Source of the DNA: Flavisolibacter sp.
GTDB taxonomy: Bacteria > Bacteroidota > Bacteroidia > Chitinophagales > Chitinophagaceae
Direction of reading: 5' to 3'
Assembly: GCA_017745135.1 (NCBI GenBank)
Contig: JAGIAB010000178.1
Coordinates: 1-6,509, forward strand
Length of the DNA: 6,509 nt
Program-made: the position numbers and the translations under genes
Notes under the pieces: generated by a model
The model's input: only the letters and a program-made list of their open reading frames with translations
Told to the model about the DNA's origin: nothing
Databases searched by the model: none
Shown: one piece after another, positions 1-6,045 of the stretch
Layout: each line of letters starts with the position of its first letter
Position numbering within the stretch: position 1 is the stretch's first letter

Positions 1-94
1 CTACCAAACCCGTGCAGATTGGTTGCTCATTAGGCATTTTAAATAACTGGTATTTGATAGAACTACTTCCTGAATTGACTACAAATATGTTCAT
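1..94 (-). CDS. ackA: Acetate kinase, N-terminal fragment (cut by window edge)
   Basis: Acetate kinase converts acetyl phosphate and ADP to acetate and ATP (reversible) in the cytoplasm, the second step of the Pta-AckA pathway. Only the first 31 codons lie in the window; the rest continues beyond position 1. The visible peptide begins MNIFVVNSGSSSIKYQLF, which contains the acetokinase family signature N-x-G-S-S-S (residues 7-12) followed by the typical S-I-K-Y. That strand and turn form part of the ASKHA-fold phosphate-binding site in known acetate kinases. The ATG at 92-94 directly precedes the conserved strand, so this start is secure. No Shine-Dalgarno sequence is visible, as is usual in Bacteroidota. 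The gene lies 37 nt downstream of the pta stop on the same strand with no terminator between them, so the two are very probably co-transcribed. Identification rests on a short but highly diagnostic stretch. Confidence 0.93.
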   Translation of the reverse strand, partial: MNIFVVNSGSSSIKYQLFKMPNEQPICTGLV

Positions 95-131
95 ACTACT
101 ATTTAAAATTTCGAATTTTGGATTTTCCGAA

Positions 132-2270
132 TCAATGAACTTCCTGCAATAAGCCGGCTTTTACTTCTTTTGCTGACTCTTCTTCCTGGCTTTGAATAGC
201 AGTGATGATAACTGTATTGAAAATATCATCTACTGTACAACCGCGGCTTAAATCGTTCACCGGTTTATTTAAACCCTGCAGCATTGGACCAATTGCCAAA
301 GCACCGGTTTCTCTTTGTACTGCTTTGTACGTATTGTTACCCGTATTCAAATCAGGGAAGATGAGAACATTTGCCTTACCAGCAACTTCCGACTTCGGCA
401 TTTTTTGTCTACCTACAACAGGATCAACTGCAGCATCATATTGAATGGGTCCTTCCACCTTCAAATCAGGACGTTTTTGTTTTACGATCTCTGTCGCTTG
501 TCTCACTTTTTCAACATCAGCACCTTCGCCGGAAGTACCTGAAGAATAAGACAGCATGGCAATTTTTGGCTCAATACCAAAACGCAGGCTGCTGTCGGCT
601 GACGAAATCGCAATCTCCGACAATTGCTCCGCTGTTGGATTTGGATTAACAGCACAATCTCCAAATACGGCAACACGGTCGGGAAGACACATGAAGAATA
701 TGGATGAAACGATAGAAGTGCCTGGTTTTGTTTTTACAAATTGCAATGCCGGACGAATGGTATGTTGCGTTGTATGACAAGCACCTGAAACCATTCCATC
801 AGCATGGCCTTTATACACCATCATGGTACCGAAATAAGAGACATCGGCCATTAAATCACGGGCTGCTTCAAGAGAAACGTTCTTGTTCTTACGTAACTCA
901 TATAGTGTTTCAACATAATCGAGATAATAAGGCGATTCAGTTGGCTTTACAATATGCAGGCGTTCTGCATCAAAATGCAAACCCAAACGTTTGATGGATG
1001 CAGCAATTTGTGCAGGATCACCAAGGATGGTAAGGTCAACGATTTCCTGTTTCAATAAACGGGCTGCTGCCGTTAGTATACGATCATCATCACCTTCAGG
1101 TAATACAATATGCTTTCGTTGTGCTTTTGCTTTTTGTGTGATTTGATATTGGAACATATGCGGCGTCAAACTTTCTGATTTGTAAGTGACAAGCTTTTCT
1201 TCCAAAGATTTTACATCAACATATTTATCGAACGTATCAATTGCCAATTCAATTTTCTTGATGTTGTCAGGAGTGACGCGTGAATGGATCGAACTCAATT
1301 TTGAAATGGTTTCGAATGTTCCTTCATTGACTGAAATCACGGGAACCACAGTTGACAATCCTTCGATCAGGCGTTGAACAGGTTCATCCAGTTTACCGCC
1401 AACAGTAGTAACAATCCCTGCAACTTTTGGATAGTTAGCAGAAATATTTGCCTGCATGGCGCTGATGACGATATCTCCGCGGTCGCCGGGAGTTACAATG
1501 ACAACATTCTCCTTAATATGGTTTAAAAACTGTGGTACCTGCATGGCGCCGGTAACAAAATGATCTACCTGGTTAGAAAGCTGGTCCTCGCCACAAACGA
1601 TCTTAGCTCCTAATTGCTCATAAATTTCTTTCATGGTTGGAGCAAGGAGGCTTTTATCTTCGGGCACAATCGAAAGAATGATCTCTTCAGGCAATTGACC
1701 TGATAAAAACTCCCTTACTGCTTCCACCTGATCGGGCTTCACTTTATTTACGATAATACCGAGCGTCTGTACTTCCCTCAGTTCGAAATTGCACCAAACG
1801 GTAAGAACGGAATTGGTTAGCTGTGCCACATCTTTTCCCTCGCCAGAAACAACGATAATTACAGGCGAGCCCAAATTTTTTGCGATGTTGATATTCGTAT
1901 CAAATTCAAAAGCGGTTCCTTCACCCACAAAATCGCTACCGTCTATAACCGTAAAATCATGGTTCTCTTCCAGTTTTTTCAGCTTATGAATGATCGTATC
2001 GATCATTTCATCCAGGTTCTGTTTTTCCAGCAATTTCAGAGCTTCCTGCCCGGTAAAAGCATAACTGTCTTCATAACGGATAGGCAGTTTAAAATACGAA
2101 AGCACGGTATCAATATGAACATCCTTCTGATCCCTTAGGTTCAAGTTAATGATGGGTTTGAAATAGGCTACTTTTTGTGCCTTTCCCAATAATAAGTTAA
2201 CAAGACCAAGGGCTACTAAAGATTTTCCGCTATACGGCTCTGCGGAAGCAATAAAAACGTTCTTTGTCAT
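132..2270 (-). CDS. pta: Phosphate acetyltransferase, long (three-domain) form
   Basis: Transfers acetyl from acetyl-CoA to phosphate, giving acetyl phosphate and CoA (reversible), for AckA encoded just downstream. The 712-aa protein matches the roughly 700-residue long form known from E. coli. Domains in order: a BioD-like P-loop NTPase-type domain (about 2-215) with a Walker-A-like A-x4-G-K-S at residues 10-17; a DRTGG domain (about 216-330) with VTPGDRGDIV near 259-268; and the catalytic PTA/PTB domain (about 372-694). Catalytic-domain landmarks are PEGDDDR (391-397), NPNPTAEQLSEIA (542-554), MLSYSSGTSGEGADVEKV (572-589) and GPMLQGLNKPVNDLSRG (661-677), all near-identical in kind to classical Pta. 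In long Pta proteins the N-terminal domains are known to be regulatory and structural; here the GKS triad is intact, though nucleotide binding is unproven. The ATG at 2268-2270 opens directly into the first beta strand and has no Shine-Dalgarno sequence. Base composition is visibly richer in GC than the neighbouring cassette. Confidence 0.97.
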   Translation of the reverse strand: MTKNVFIASAEPYSGKSLVALGLVNLLLGKAQKVAYFKPIINLNLRDQKDVHIDTVLSYFKLPIRYEDSYAFTGQEALKLLEKQNLDEMIDTIIHKLKKLEENHDFTVIDGSDFVGEGTAFEFDTNINIAKNLGSPVIIVVSGEGKDVAQLTNSVLTVWCNFELREVQTLGIIVNKVKPDQVEAVREFLSGQLPEEIILSIVPEDKSLLAPTMKEIYEQLGAKIVCGEDQLSNQVDHFVTGAMQVPQFLNHIKENVVIVTPGDRGDIVISAMQANISANYPKVAGIVTTVGGKLDEPVQRLIEGLSTVVPVISVNEGTFETISKLSSIHSRVTPDNIKKIELAIDTFDKYVDVKSLEEKLVTYKSESLTPHMFQYQITQKAKAQRKHIVLPEGDDDRILTAAARLLKQEIVDLTILGDPAQIAASIKRLGLHFDAERLHIVKPTESPYYLDYVETLYELRKNKNVSLEAARDLMADVSYFGTMMVYKGHADGMVSGACHTTQHTIRPALQFVKTKPGTSIVSSIFFMCLPDRVAVFGDCAVNPNPTAEQLSEIAISSADSSLRFGIEPKIAMLSYSSGTSGEGADVEKVRQATEIVKQKRPDLKVEGPIQYDAAVDPVVGRQKMPKSEVAGKANVLIFPDLNTGNNTYKAVQRETGALAIGPMLQGLNKPVNDLSRGCTVDDIFNTVIITAIQSQEEESAKEVKAGLLQEVH

Positions 2271-2288
2271 AGTAAGATTGATTCGGAT

Positions 2289-2297
2289 GCAAAGGTC
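2289..2297 (-). promoter_or_regulatory. Probable -7 box of the pta promoter
   Basis: On the minus strand the site reads GACCTTTGC, one base off the Bacteroidota primary-sigma -7 consensus TAnnTTTG extended by C. It would place the transcript start about 13-15 nt before the pta ATG, a typical short leader for this phylum. No convincing TTTG -33 element lies at the expected 19-21 nt upstream, which lowers confidence and would fit an activator-dependent promoter. Confidence 0.4.
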
Positions 2298-2324
2298 AAA
2301 AAGAATGCCTGTGTTGCCTATGAC

Positions 2325-2365
2325 AAGGTGTTAAATATGACATGATTTAAGTCATACAAAACCTT
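2325..2365. repeat. Nested dyad symmetry in the pta upstream region
   Basis: Three nested inverted pairs share roughly one centre: AAGGT (2325-2329) with ACCTT (2361-2365), TATGAC (2336-2341) with GTCATA (2351-2356), and TTAAAT (2331-2336) with ATTTAA (2345-2350), the last being offset. The heptamer TATGACA also occurs as a direct repeat at 2319-2325 and 2336-2342, 17 bp apart. The arrangement could be a composite operator or a hairpin. The loop and bulges make it weak as a terminator, and no T-run follows on either strand. Confidence 0.4.
2342..2355. promoter_or_regulatory. Crp/Fnr-type palindrome upstream of pta
   Basis: The plus strand reads ATGATTTAAGTCAT. The two 7-nt halves are reverse complements except for one pair, and the form TGAT-N4-GTCA is close to the FNR-type consensus TTGAT-N4-ATCAA. 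Its centre lies about 65 bp upstream of the start site predicted from the -7 box, a distance compatible with class I activation. The acetate pathway is under Fnr/Arc-type oxygen control in other bacteria, so a redox or metabolite regulator of the Crp/Fnr family is a reasonable inference. The bound protein is unknown. Confidence 0.4.
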
Positions 2366-2470
2366 ATAAGCGTCAATCAGAGTTTAATTGGAGGGAGGTC
2401 CGATAACGGTTATTAGAAATCATAGAAACTTATCGTTCATACTTATAGAAAATCCGCTAAATATATTGAT

Positions 2471-2497
2471 AAGAAAAGTTTGCTGATTTTTCCAGCA
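2471..2497 (-). terminator. Weak intrinsic terminator candidate after the flippase gene
   Basis: On the minus strand, 7 nt after the flippase TAG stop, TGCTG (2493-2497) pairs perfectly with CAGCA (2481-2485) across a seven-base A-rich spacer, and a G-T wobble could extend the stem to six pairs. It is followed by AACTTTTCTT, a broken U-tract. Position is right for ending the radical SAM-flippase transcript, but the stem is short and the U-run imperfect, so some read-through toward pta is possible. Confidence 0.4.
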
Positions 2498-2504
2498 TAC
2501 CTAG

Positions 2505-3794
2505 CTATTTCCCTTTGCGAGATATGAAACGATTTAGGTCAGTTTTGGATAAAATAAAAACATCCATAAATGAATATTTCGAAAATTTCCTAAAGATAAA
2601 AAGATCATAGCTAAAAGACATTAGGTTCGAGATACTAAAAGCAATTGATACACCCTTAACATCCCAGAGCTTTGCAAAAGGAACAATTAAAACAAGAATA
2701 AAAAACAACATAATACAGGAGCTAATTAAATTGTACTTTAAAAGACCTTTTCCATAAAAATAGGCGGTAAAAAAGTTTGAGCTACACATCGCTATCAACC
2801 CTGGGAACAAATAAATCAAAATTTCACCGACCATGTCAAACGATTTTCCTAATAAAATAGGAAAGATATACTGACCATAGAGCAAAACTATTATTCCAAT
2901 GATCAAAACCGCAGTATTGCATAGTCTTGCAAGAAACAGAATAAGCTTTTCTATCTTGTCAGATTCAGATGCAGCTAATGAAATAACCGGGAAATAAATA
3001 AAAGCAGCAATAGTTGCGCCGTATTCAAGTAGTTTATAAGTATAAATATAATTCCCAAGAACATACGAGCTTTCATGAGAATGCAAAAAGAAGATTGGAA
3101 TTCGGCCAGCAATCAAGAAAATATAATTGATAAAAAATACGAAAAAGGAGAATGCAATCACCTTCGATAATGAAACATCTGTAGGGTTTTGTTTTACAAA
3201 CCTGCCTTTGCTCAATTTTTTACTATACACAAACAAATAGCACCCCTGAATAAAAACAAAAAAAAACCAGAGCCGGCAAATCCATTGAATCCTTATGGAC
3301 ATGGGGAGAAAGAAAAATACTGATAATATTAGCATTAATAAAATCAGATTGTAAAAAAAAGAGACTTTCGAAACAAAATGGTTTTTCTGAATTGCAGTTA
3401 GTATAGCCGATGACAAGTTAATCAATATTGTACCTGCTATGTAAAGGCCTGCAAAAATAAACACCTCTCTCGCCGGCATTTCTGTACCATAACCCTTCTT
3501 CCAAATGAAATAAATTGCAGGCAAACTAATGAACAAAGACATTAAAGGAATGCCAATCAAAATTGAATTTATCCAACCTATAGATATTTGTTTTCTTGAA
3601 AGGAAGTGGCTAATACTAACATCTAAACCCAAAATAAAAAAAGATGCAAAAAGAGAACATGTATAAATAAGAAATTGAAACTCTGCGCTAAAACCTGCTT
3701 TAAAAACATGTGCGAGAACTATTGTAATTACTATAGAAACCAAAAAACTCAAGCCCTTCCATAAAAATGCTTTTATTAATATTTTTGATTCCAA
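2505..3794 (-). CDS. Wzx/MATE-like lipid-linked oligosaccharide flippase family membrane protein
   Basis: A 429-aa, very hydrophobic inner-membrane protein with about twelve predicted helices, near residues 9-30, 37-58, 73-97, 110-134, 144-164, 171-190, 209-230, 245-274, 288-307, 323-345, 354-374 and 381-401. It ends in a basic cytoplasmic tail. Helix number, length and pattern (an N-terminal amphipathic helix running into TM1, and a GKSF-like loop near 316-319) fit the MOP superfamily polysaccharide exporters that flip lipid-linked glycans. The substrate cannot be inferred and no glycosyltransferase lies nearby. The start is TTG at 3792-3794. An in-frame TAA lies four codons further upstream, no ATG exists before residue 85, and the first helix needs this start. 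Only 1 nt separates it from the radical SAM stop, so translational coupling is likely. The coding strand carries T9 and T8 runs (3258-3266, 3353-3360) and the gene is clearly AT-rich. Family assignment is fairly sure, precise function is not. Confidence 0.8.
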   Translation of the reverse strand: MESKILIKAFLWKGLSFLVSIVITIVLAHVFKAGFSAEFQFLIYTCSLFASFFILGLDVSISHFLSRKQISIGWINSILIGIPLMSLFISLPAIYFIWKKGYGTEMPAREVFIFAGLYIAGTILINLSSAILTAIQKNHFVSKVSFFYNLILLMLILSVFFFLPMSIRIQWICRLWFFFVFIQGCYLFVYSKKLSKGRFVKQNPTDVSLSKVIAFSFFVFFINYIFLIAGRIPIFFLHSHESSYVLGNYIYTYKLLEYGATIAAFIYFPVISLAASESDKIEKLILFLARLCNTAVLIIGIIVLLYGQYIFPILLGKSFDMVGEILIYLFPGLIAMCSSNFFTAYFYGKGLLKYNLISSCIMLFFILVLIVPFAKLWDVKGVSIAFSISNLMSFSYDLFIFRKFSKYSFMDVFILSKTDLNRFISRKGK

Positions 3795-3795
3795 A

Positions 3796-4899
3796 TTAAG
3801 CAGTGTAATTTATTCTGTTACTGCACATCAAACCAAGTGCATCTATACAGTTAGTACATTCTTTTGGGAGATTTTTGCCTAATCTATGTGAATTACGGAA
3901 ATATTTAAAAGCAGGTGATCGGAAAATGCTTACTGGATCATCCTTAAATATATTTCCAAAAATGACTGGTTTGTTTTGTACAGTCACATCCCACAAAGTA
4001 AAAGGGGTGGAAACAGCTAGAAAATCACAAGGAGCCACATTACCGTTGATGTCAACAAAAAAAGTCTCACACGCCTGACAACCTATTAACTCAGGTTTGA
4101 GCCGAGGCATACTAATGTTCTGTTGATTCCGTTTGGCTCTTAAAACAGCTTCAGCAAATATTTTCTCGGCATATTCATTTCCCTCTTTTGAATACAACTC
4201 CAGACCAGTAAGATTCTTGGTAAAGGTCAAAATATTGCTGACATAAATTTGCTTTACCCCAAGACTATTTACAAAATCGACGTATTGAGGCAATTCATGA
4301 ACATTATTTTTATGCGCTACAAACGTTACTGCCACTTTATCCTTAAGAGCTGACTGTTTTAACTGCTTAATTGTTTCGATGATTTTATCAAAAACAACTT
4401 CAGTTTTAAAATCTTCAACAGTTTTTTTAGTGCAGCCATCCAATGATATATTTATTTCTGAAACAGGATATTTTTCCAGTTTTTTGATCTTATCGGAAGA
4501 AAGTTCCATTGTGTTTGATAGAAATGGGAACTTCATCCTGGAATTAATTGTCAGAATGTAGTCCATCATATCAAATAAATTCTTATTCAAAATTGCTTCG
4601 AAAGTTGAAAATTGAAAATAGGAAGCCTTTTGTATCATAGGTCGTAAACGTTCCACAAACAACACAAATTCATCAAACTTCATAATCTTAATAACACCGT
4701 CATGAATGTTTGTTCGATAATCGTTTATAAAACAATGTTTGCATTTCAAATTGCAGGCACTAACTGTCTGTAAGCTTATATATGAGGGATAATTTTGAAT
4801 ATACTTTTTCACTCCGATTATAAGCCTCTCTTTAATATTTGACCGAGGAATTCTTTTCAGCTTTAAAAATATCACCCTTGGTAAATCGACAATATTCAT
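3796..4899 (-). CDS. Radical SAM protein with SPASM-like C-terminal cysteines, substrate unknown
   Basis: A 367-aa enzyme of the MoaA/NifB/PqqE-like radical SAM superfamily. Residues 49-56 read CNLKCKHC, the CX3CX2C motif whose cysteines (49, 53, 56) bind the SAM-cleaving [4Fe-4S] cluster. The partial TIM barrel follows, with INISLDG at 149-155 as a typical core strand. The position normally holding GGEP reads S-T-F-E-A (98-102), keeping only the Glu. The C-terminus has six further cysteines: 274 and 277 (CQAC), 291 (in GNVAPC, matching the SPASM G-X4-C element), and 348, 351 and 359 (CTNC-X7-C). Together they suggest one or two auxiliary Fe-S clusters. SPASM proteins modify peptides, proteins or small molecules; which applies here is unknown. 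The ATG at 4897-4899 is preferred over an in-frame TTG two codons upstream (4903-4905). The flippase gene follows after 1 nt. No precursor peptide was found nearby. Composition is AT-rich like its partner. Confidence 0.85.
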   Translation of the reverse strand: MNIVDLPRVIFLKLKRIPRSNIKERLIIGVKKYIQNYPSYISLQTVSACNLKCKHCFINDYRTNIHDGVIKIMKFDEFVLFVERLRPMIQKASYFQFSTFEAILNKNLFDMMDYILTINSRMKFPFLSNTMELSSDKIKKLEKYPVSEINISLDGCTKKTVEDFKTEVVFDKIIETIKQLKQSALKDKVAVTFVAHKNNVHELPQYVDFVNSLGVKQIYVSNILTFTKNLTGLELYSKEGNEYAEKIFAEAVLRAKRNQQNISMPRLKPELIGCQACETFFVDINGNVAPCDFLAVSTPFTLWDVTVQNKPVIFGNIFKDDPVSIFRSPAFKYFRNSHRLGKNLPKECTNCIDALGLMCSNRINYTA

Positions 4900-5073
4900 A
4901 TTCAATTTATATGCAGAACATAAAGATAAAGATGCTCTACCTAATTATCAGCTAAACCCCAAAAGACACTAGAATATTTTAGATGTTTTGCGAAAAGACC
5001 AATTGAAAAGGGCAAGAACCTGCTTGTTTAAGTAATTCTTTACATTATTCTTAAATTGCCTTATCCCTTTGTT
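4900..5073. other. Divergent intergenic region between the radical SAM and Kir channel genes
   Basis: This 174-bp AT-rich spacer must hold promoters for both divergent transcripts. On the minus strand TATCTTTA (about 4922-4929) resembles the -7 box TAnnTTTG but lacks a properly spaced -33 element. On the plus strand a slightly better candidate lies at 5024-5053. No convincing small ORF, hairpin terminator, tRNA or attachment-site repeat is visible. Confidence 0.5.
5024..5053 (+). promoter_or_regulatory. Possible promoter of the Kir channel gene
   Basis: TTG (5024-5026) and TATTCTTA (5046-5053) are separated by 19 nt, the spacing expected between Bacteroidota -33 (TTTG) and -7 (TAnnTTTG) elements. 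The -7 box matches only in part. It would give a leader of roughly 10-15 nt before the ATG at 5074. In such AT-rich DNA this could occur by chance. Confidence 0.25.
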
Positions 5074-6045
5074 ATGGCTCTACAGAACAAAAAACTCCAC
5101 ACCGAACTTACCACCGGCTTTGGCGAGCGAGGCACTCAAAGCGGCGGCCGGTTTCTTCAAAAAGATGGAAAACCAAACACCATACGAAAAGGCCTTAACT
5201 TTTTTGACCAGTTAAGCTGGTATCATACCATGCTTACCATACCACGATGGAAATTCTGGCTGGGACTTATCGTCCCTTACATCGCAGTAAATGCAGTTTT
5301 TGCTTTCGTTTACTATTCAATCGGCATCGAGCATCTCAACGGAATTACGAAGATTTCACCGTGGCGTGATTATATCGAGTGCTTCTTTTTCAGTTTCCAA
5401 ACTTTTACAACGGTTGGTTACGGACATGTTAGTCCTTCAGGAATTGTAACCAGTTCTGTTGCGGCATTCGAATCTTTTCTTGGCGTGTTGACACTTGCTT
5501 TGGCTGCAGGCGTATTCTATGGACGCTTTTCAAAGCCAAGATCGTTTTTAAAATTTAGTGATATCGCTTTGATCGCTCCTTACAGGGATGGAGTCGCATT
5601 CATGTTTCGCACCGTTCCCTATAAAAACAATCATTTAACCGATGCGGAAGTTAAATTGACGATGGCAATGAGAGTGATGCGCAACGGCGAGGAAAAAAAT
5701 GAATTCTATACATTAAATCTCGAATTCAGCAAGATCAATGCCCTGGCATTAAACTGGACCATCGTTCACCCTATCAATGAAAAAAGTCCCATGTACGGAA
5801 TGAGCCTTGAAGAACTGAAAAATGCAAGCGCCGAAGTACTGGTTTATTTAAAAGCATTTGACGAAGGTTTTTCCAACACGGTTATTGCACGCACTTCCTA
5901 TACCGTCGACGAAATCATTGAAGGGGCCAAATTCAAACCCATGTATGAACGTTCGTCAAATGGAGAAGCCACCATTCTTCACATTGACAGGTTGAACGAT
6001 TACGAAAAAGTAAAACTGCCCGAGCCTAAACCGGTTGAATCTTGA
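5074..6045 (+). CDS. Inward-rectifier (KirBac-type) potassium channel
   Basis: A 323-aa homotetrameric potassium channel subunit of the inner membrane, of the Kir/IRK family. In order: a polar N-terminus (1-40); an amphipathic slide helix near 44-58 (LSWYHTMLTIPRW); TM1 about 61-84; a pore helix with the potassium selectivity filter T-V-G-Y-G at 113-117; TM2 about 124-150, with the family-typical ESFLGVL (133-139) and a basic RFSKPR exit (151-156); then the cytoplasmic immunoglobulin-like IRK domain (about 157-310), containing FMFRT (176-180), HPI (232-234) and TSY (274-276). Length is normal for KirBac proteins. The ATG at 5074-5076 is chosen; an in-frame TTG at 5056 would add six residues without purpose. 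The gene stands alone on its strand, is divergent from the cassette, and its last 20 bp overlap the convergent small membrane-protein gene. In the family, phospholipids and ligands acting on the cytoplasmic domain gate the pore; the ligand here is unknown. Confidence 0.93.
   Translation: MALQNKKLHTELTTGFGERGTQSGGRFLQKDGKPNTIRKGLNFFDQLSWYHTMLTIPRWKFWLGLIVPYIAVNAVFAFVYYSIGIEHLNGITKISPWRDYIECFFFSFQTFTTVGYGHVSPSGIVTSSVAAFESFLGVLTLALAAGVFYGRFSKPRSFLKFSDIALIAPYRDGVAFMFRTVPYKNNHLTDAEVKLTMAMRVMRNGEEKNEFYTLNLEFSKINALALNWTIVHPINEKSPMYGMSLEELKNASAEVLVYLKAFDEGFSNTVIARTSYTVDEIIEGAKFKPMYERSSNGEATILHIDRLNDYEKVKLPEPKPVES

Noticed and set aside
202..1989. Several plus-strand open frames of 60-92 codons antisense to pta
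   Set aside because: They lie wholly inside the strongly conserved pta reading frame and their translations show no domain character; they are shadow frames.
2457..2498. 13-codon minus-strand ORF just after the flippase gene, considered as a precursor peptide
   Set aside because: It overlaps the terminator-like hairpin, is too short, and has no cysteine, glycine-rich or repeated core.
2289..2504. Attachment-site or transposon-end repeats at the cassette border
   Set aside because: No matching direct or inverted repeat was found at the other border (4900-5073), and no integrase or transposase gene is present.
3875..4561. Plus-strand open frames of 60-67 codons antisense to the radical SAM gene
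   Set aside because: The opposite frame carries clear radical SAM motifs and these translations resemble nothing coherent.
4903..4905. TTG as the start of the radical SAM gene
   Set aside because: An ATG two codons downstream is a better start and nothing conserved lies between them.
4911..4955. 14-codon plus-strand ORF in the divergent spacer, considered as a precursor peptide for the radical SAM enzyme
   Set aside because: It is very short, divergent from the enzyme gene, and lacks a leader/core layout or repeated modifiable residues.
4969..4982. Near-palindrome CTAGAATATTTTAG in the divergent spacer
   Set aside because: It is AT-dominated with one mismatched pair and is easily expected by chance in DNA of this composition.
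5056..5058. TTG as the start of the Kir channel gene
   Set aside because: The ATG at 5074 gives a normal-length protein; the six extra residues have no supporting feature.
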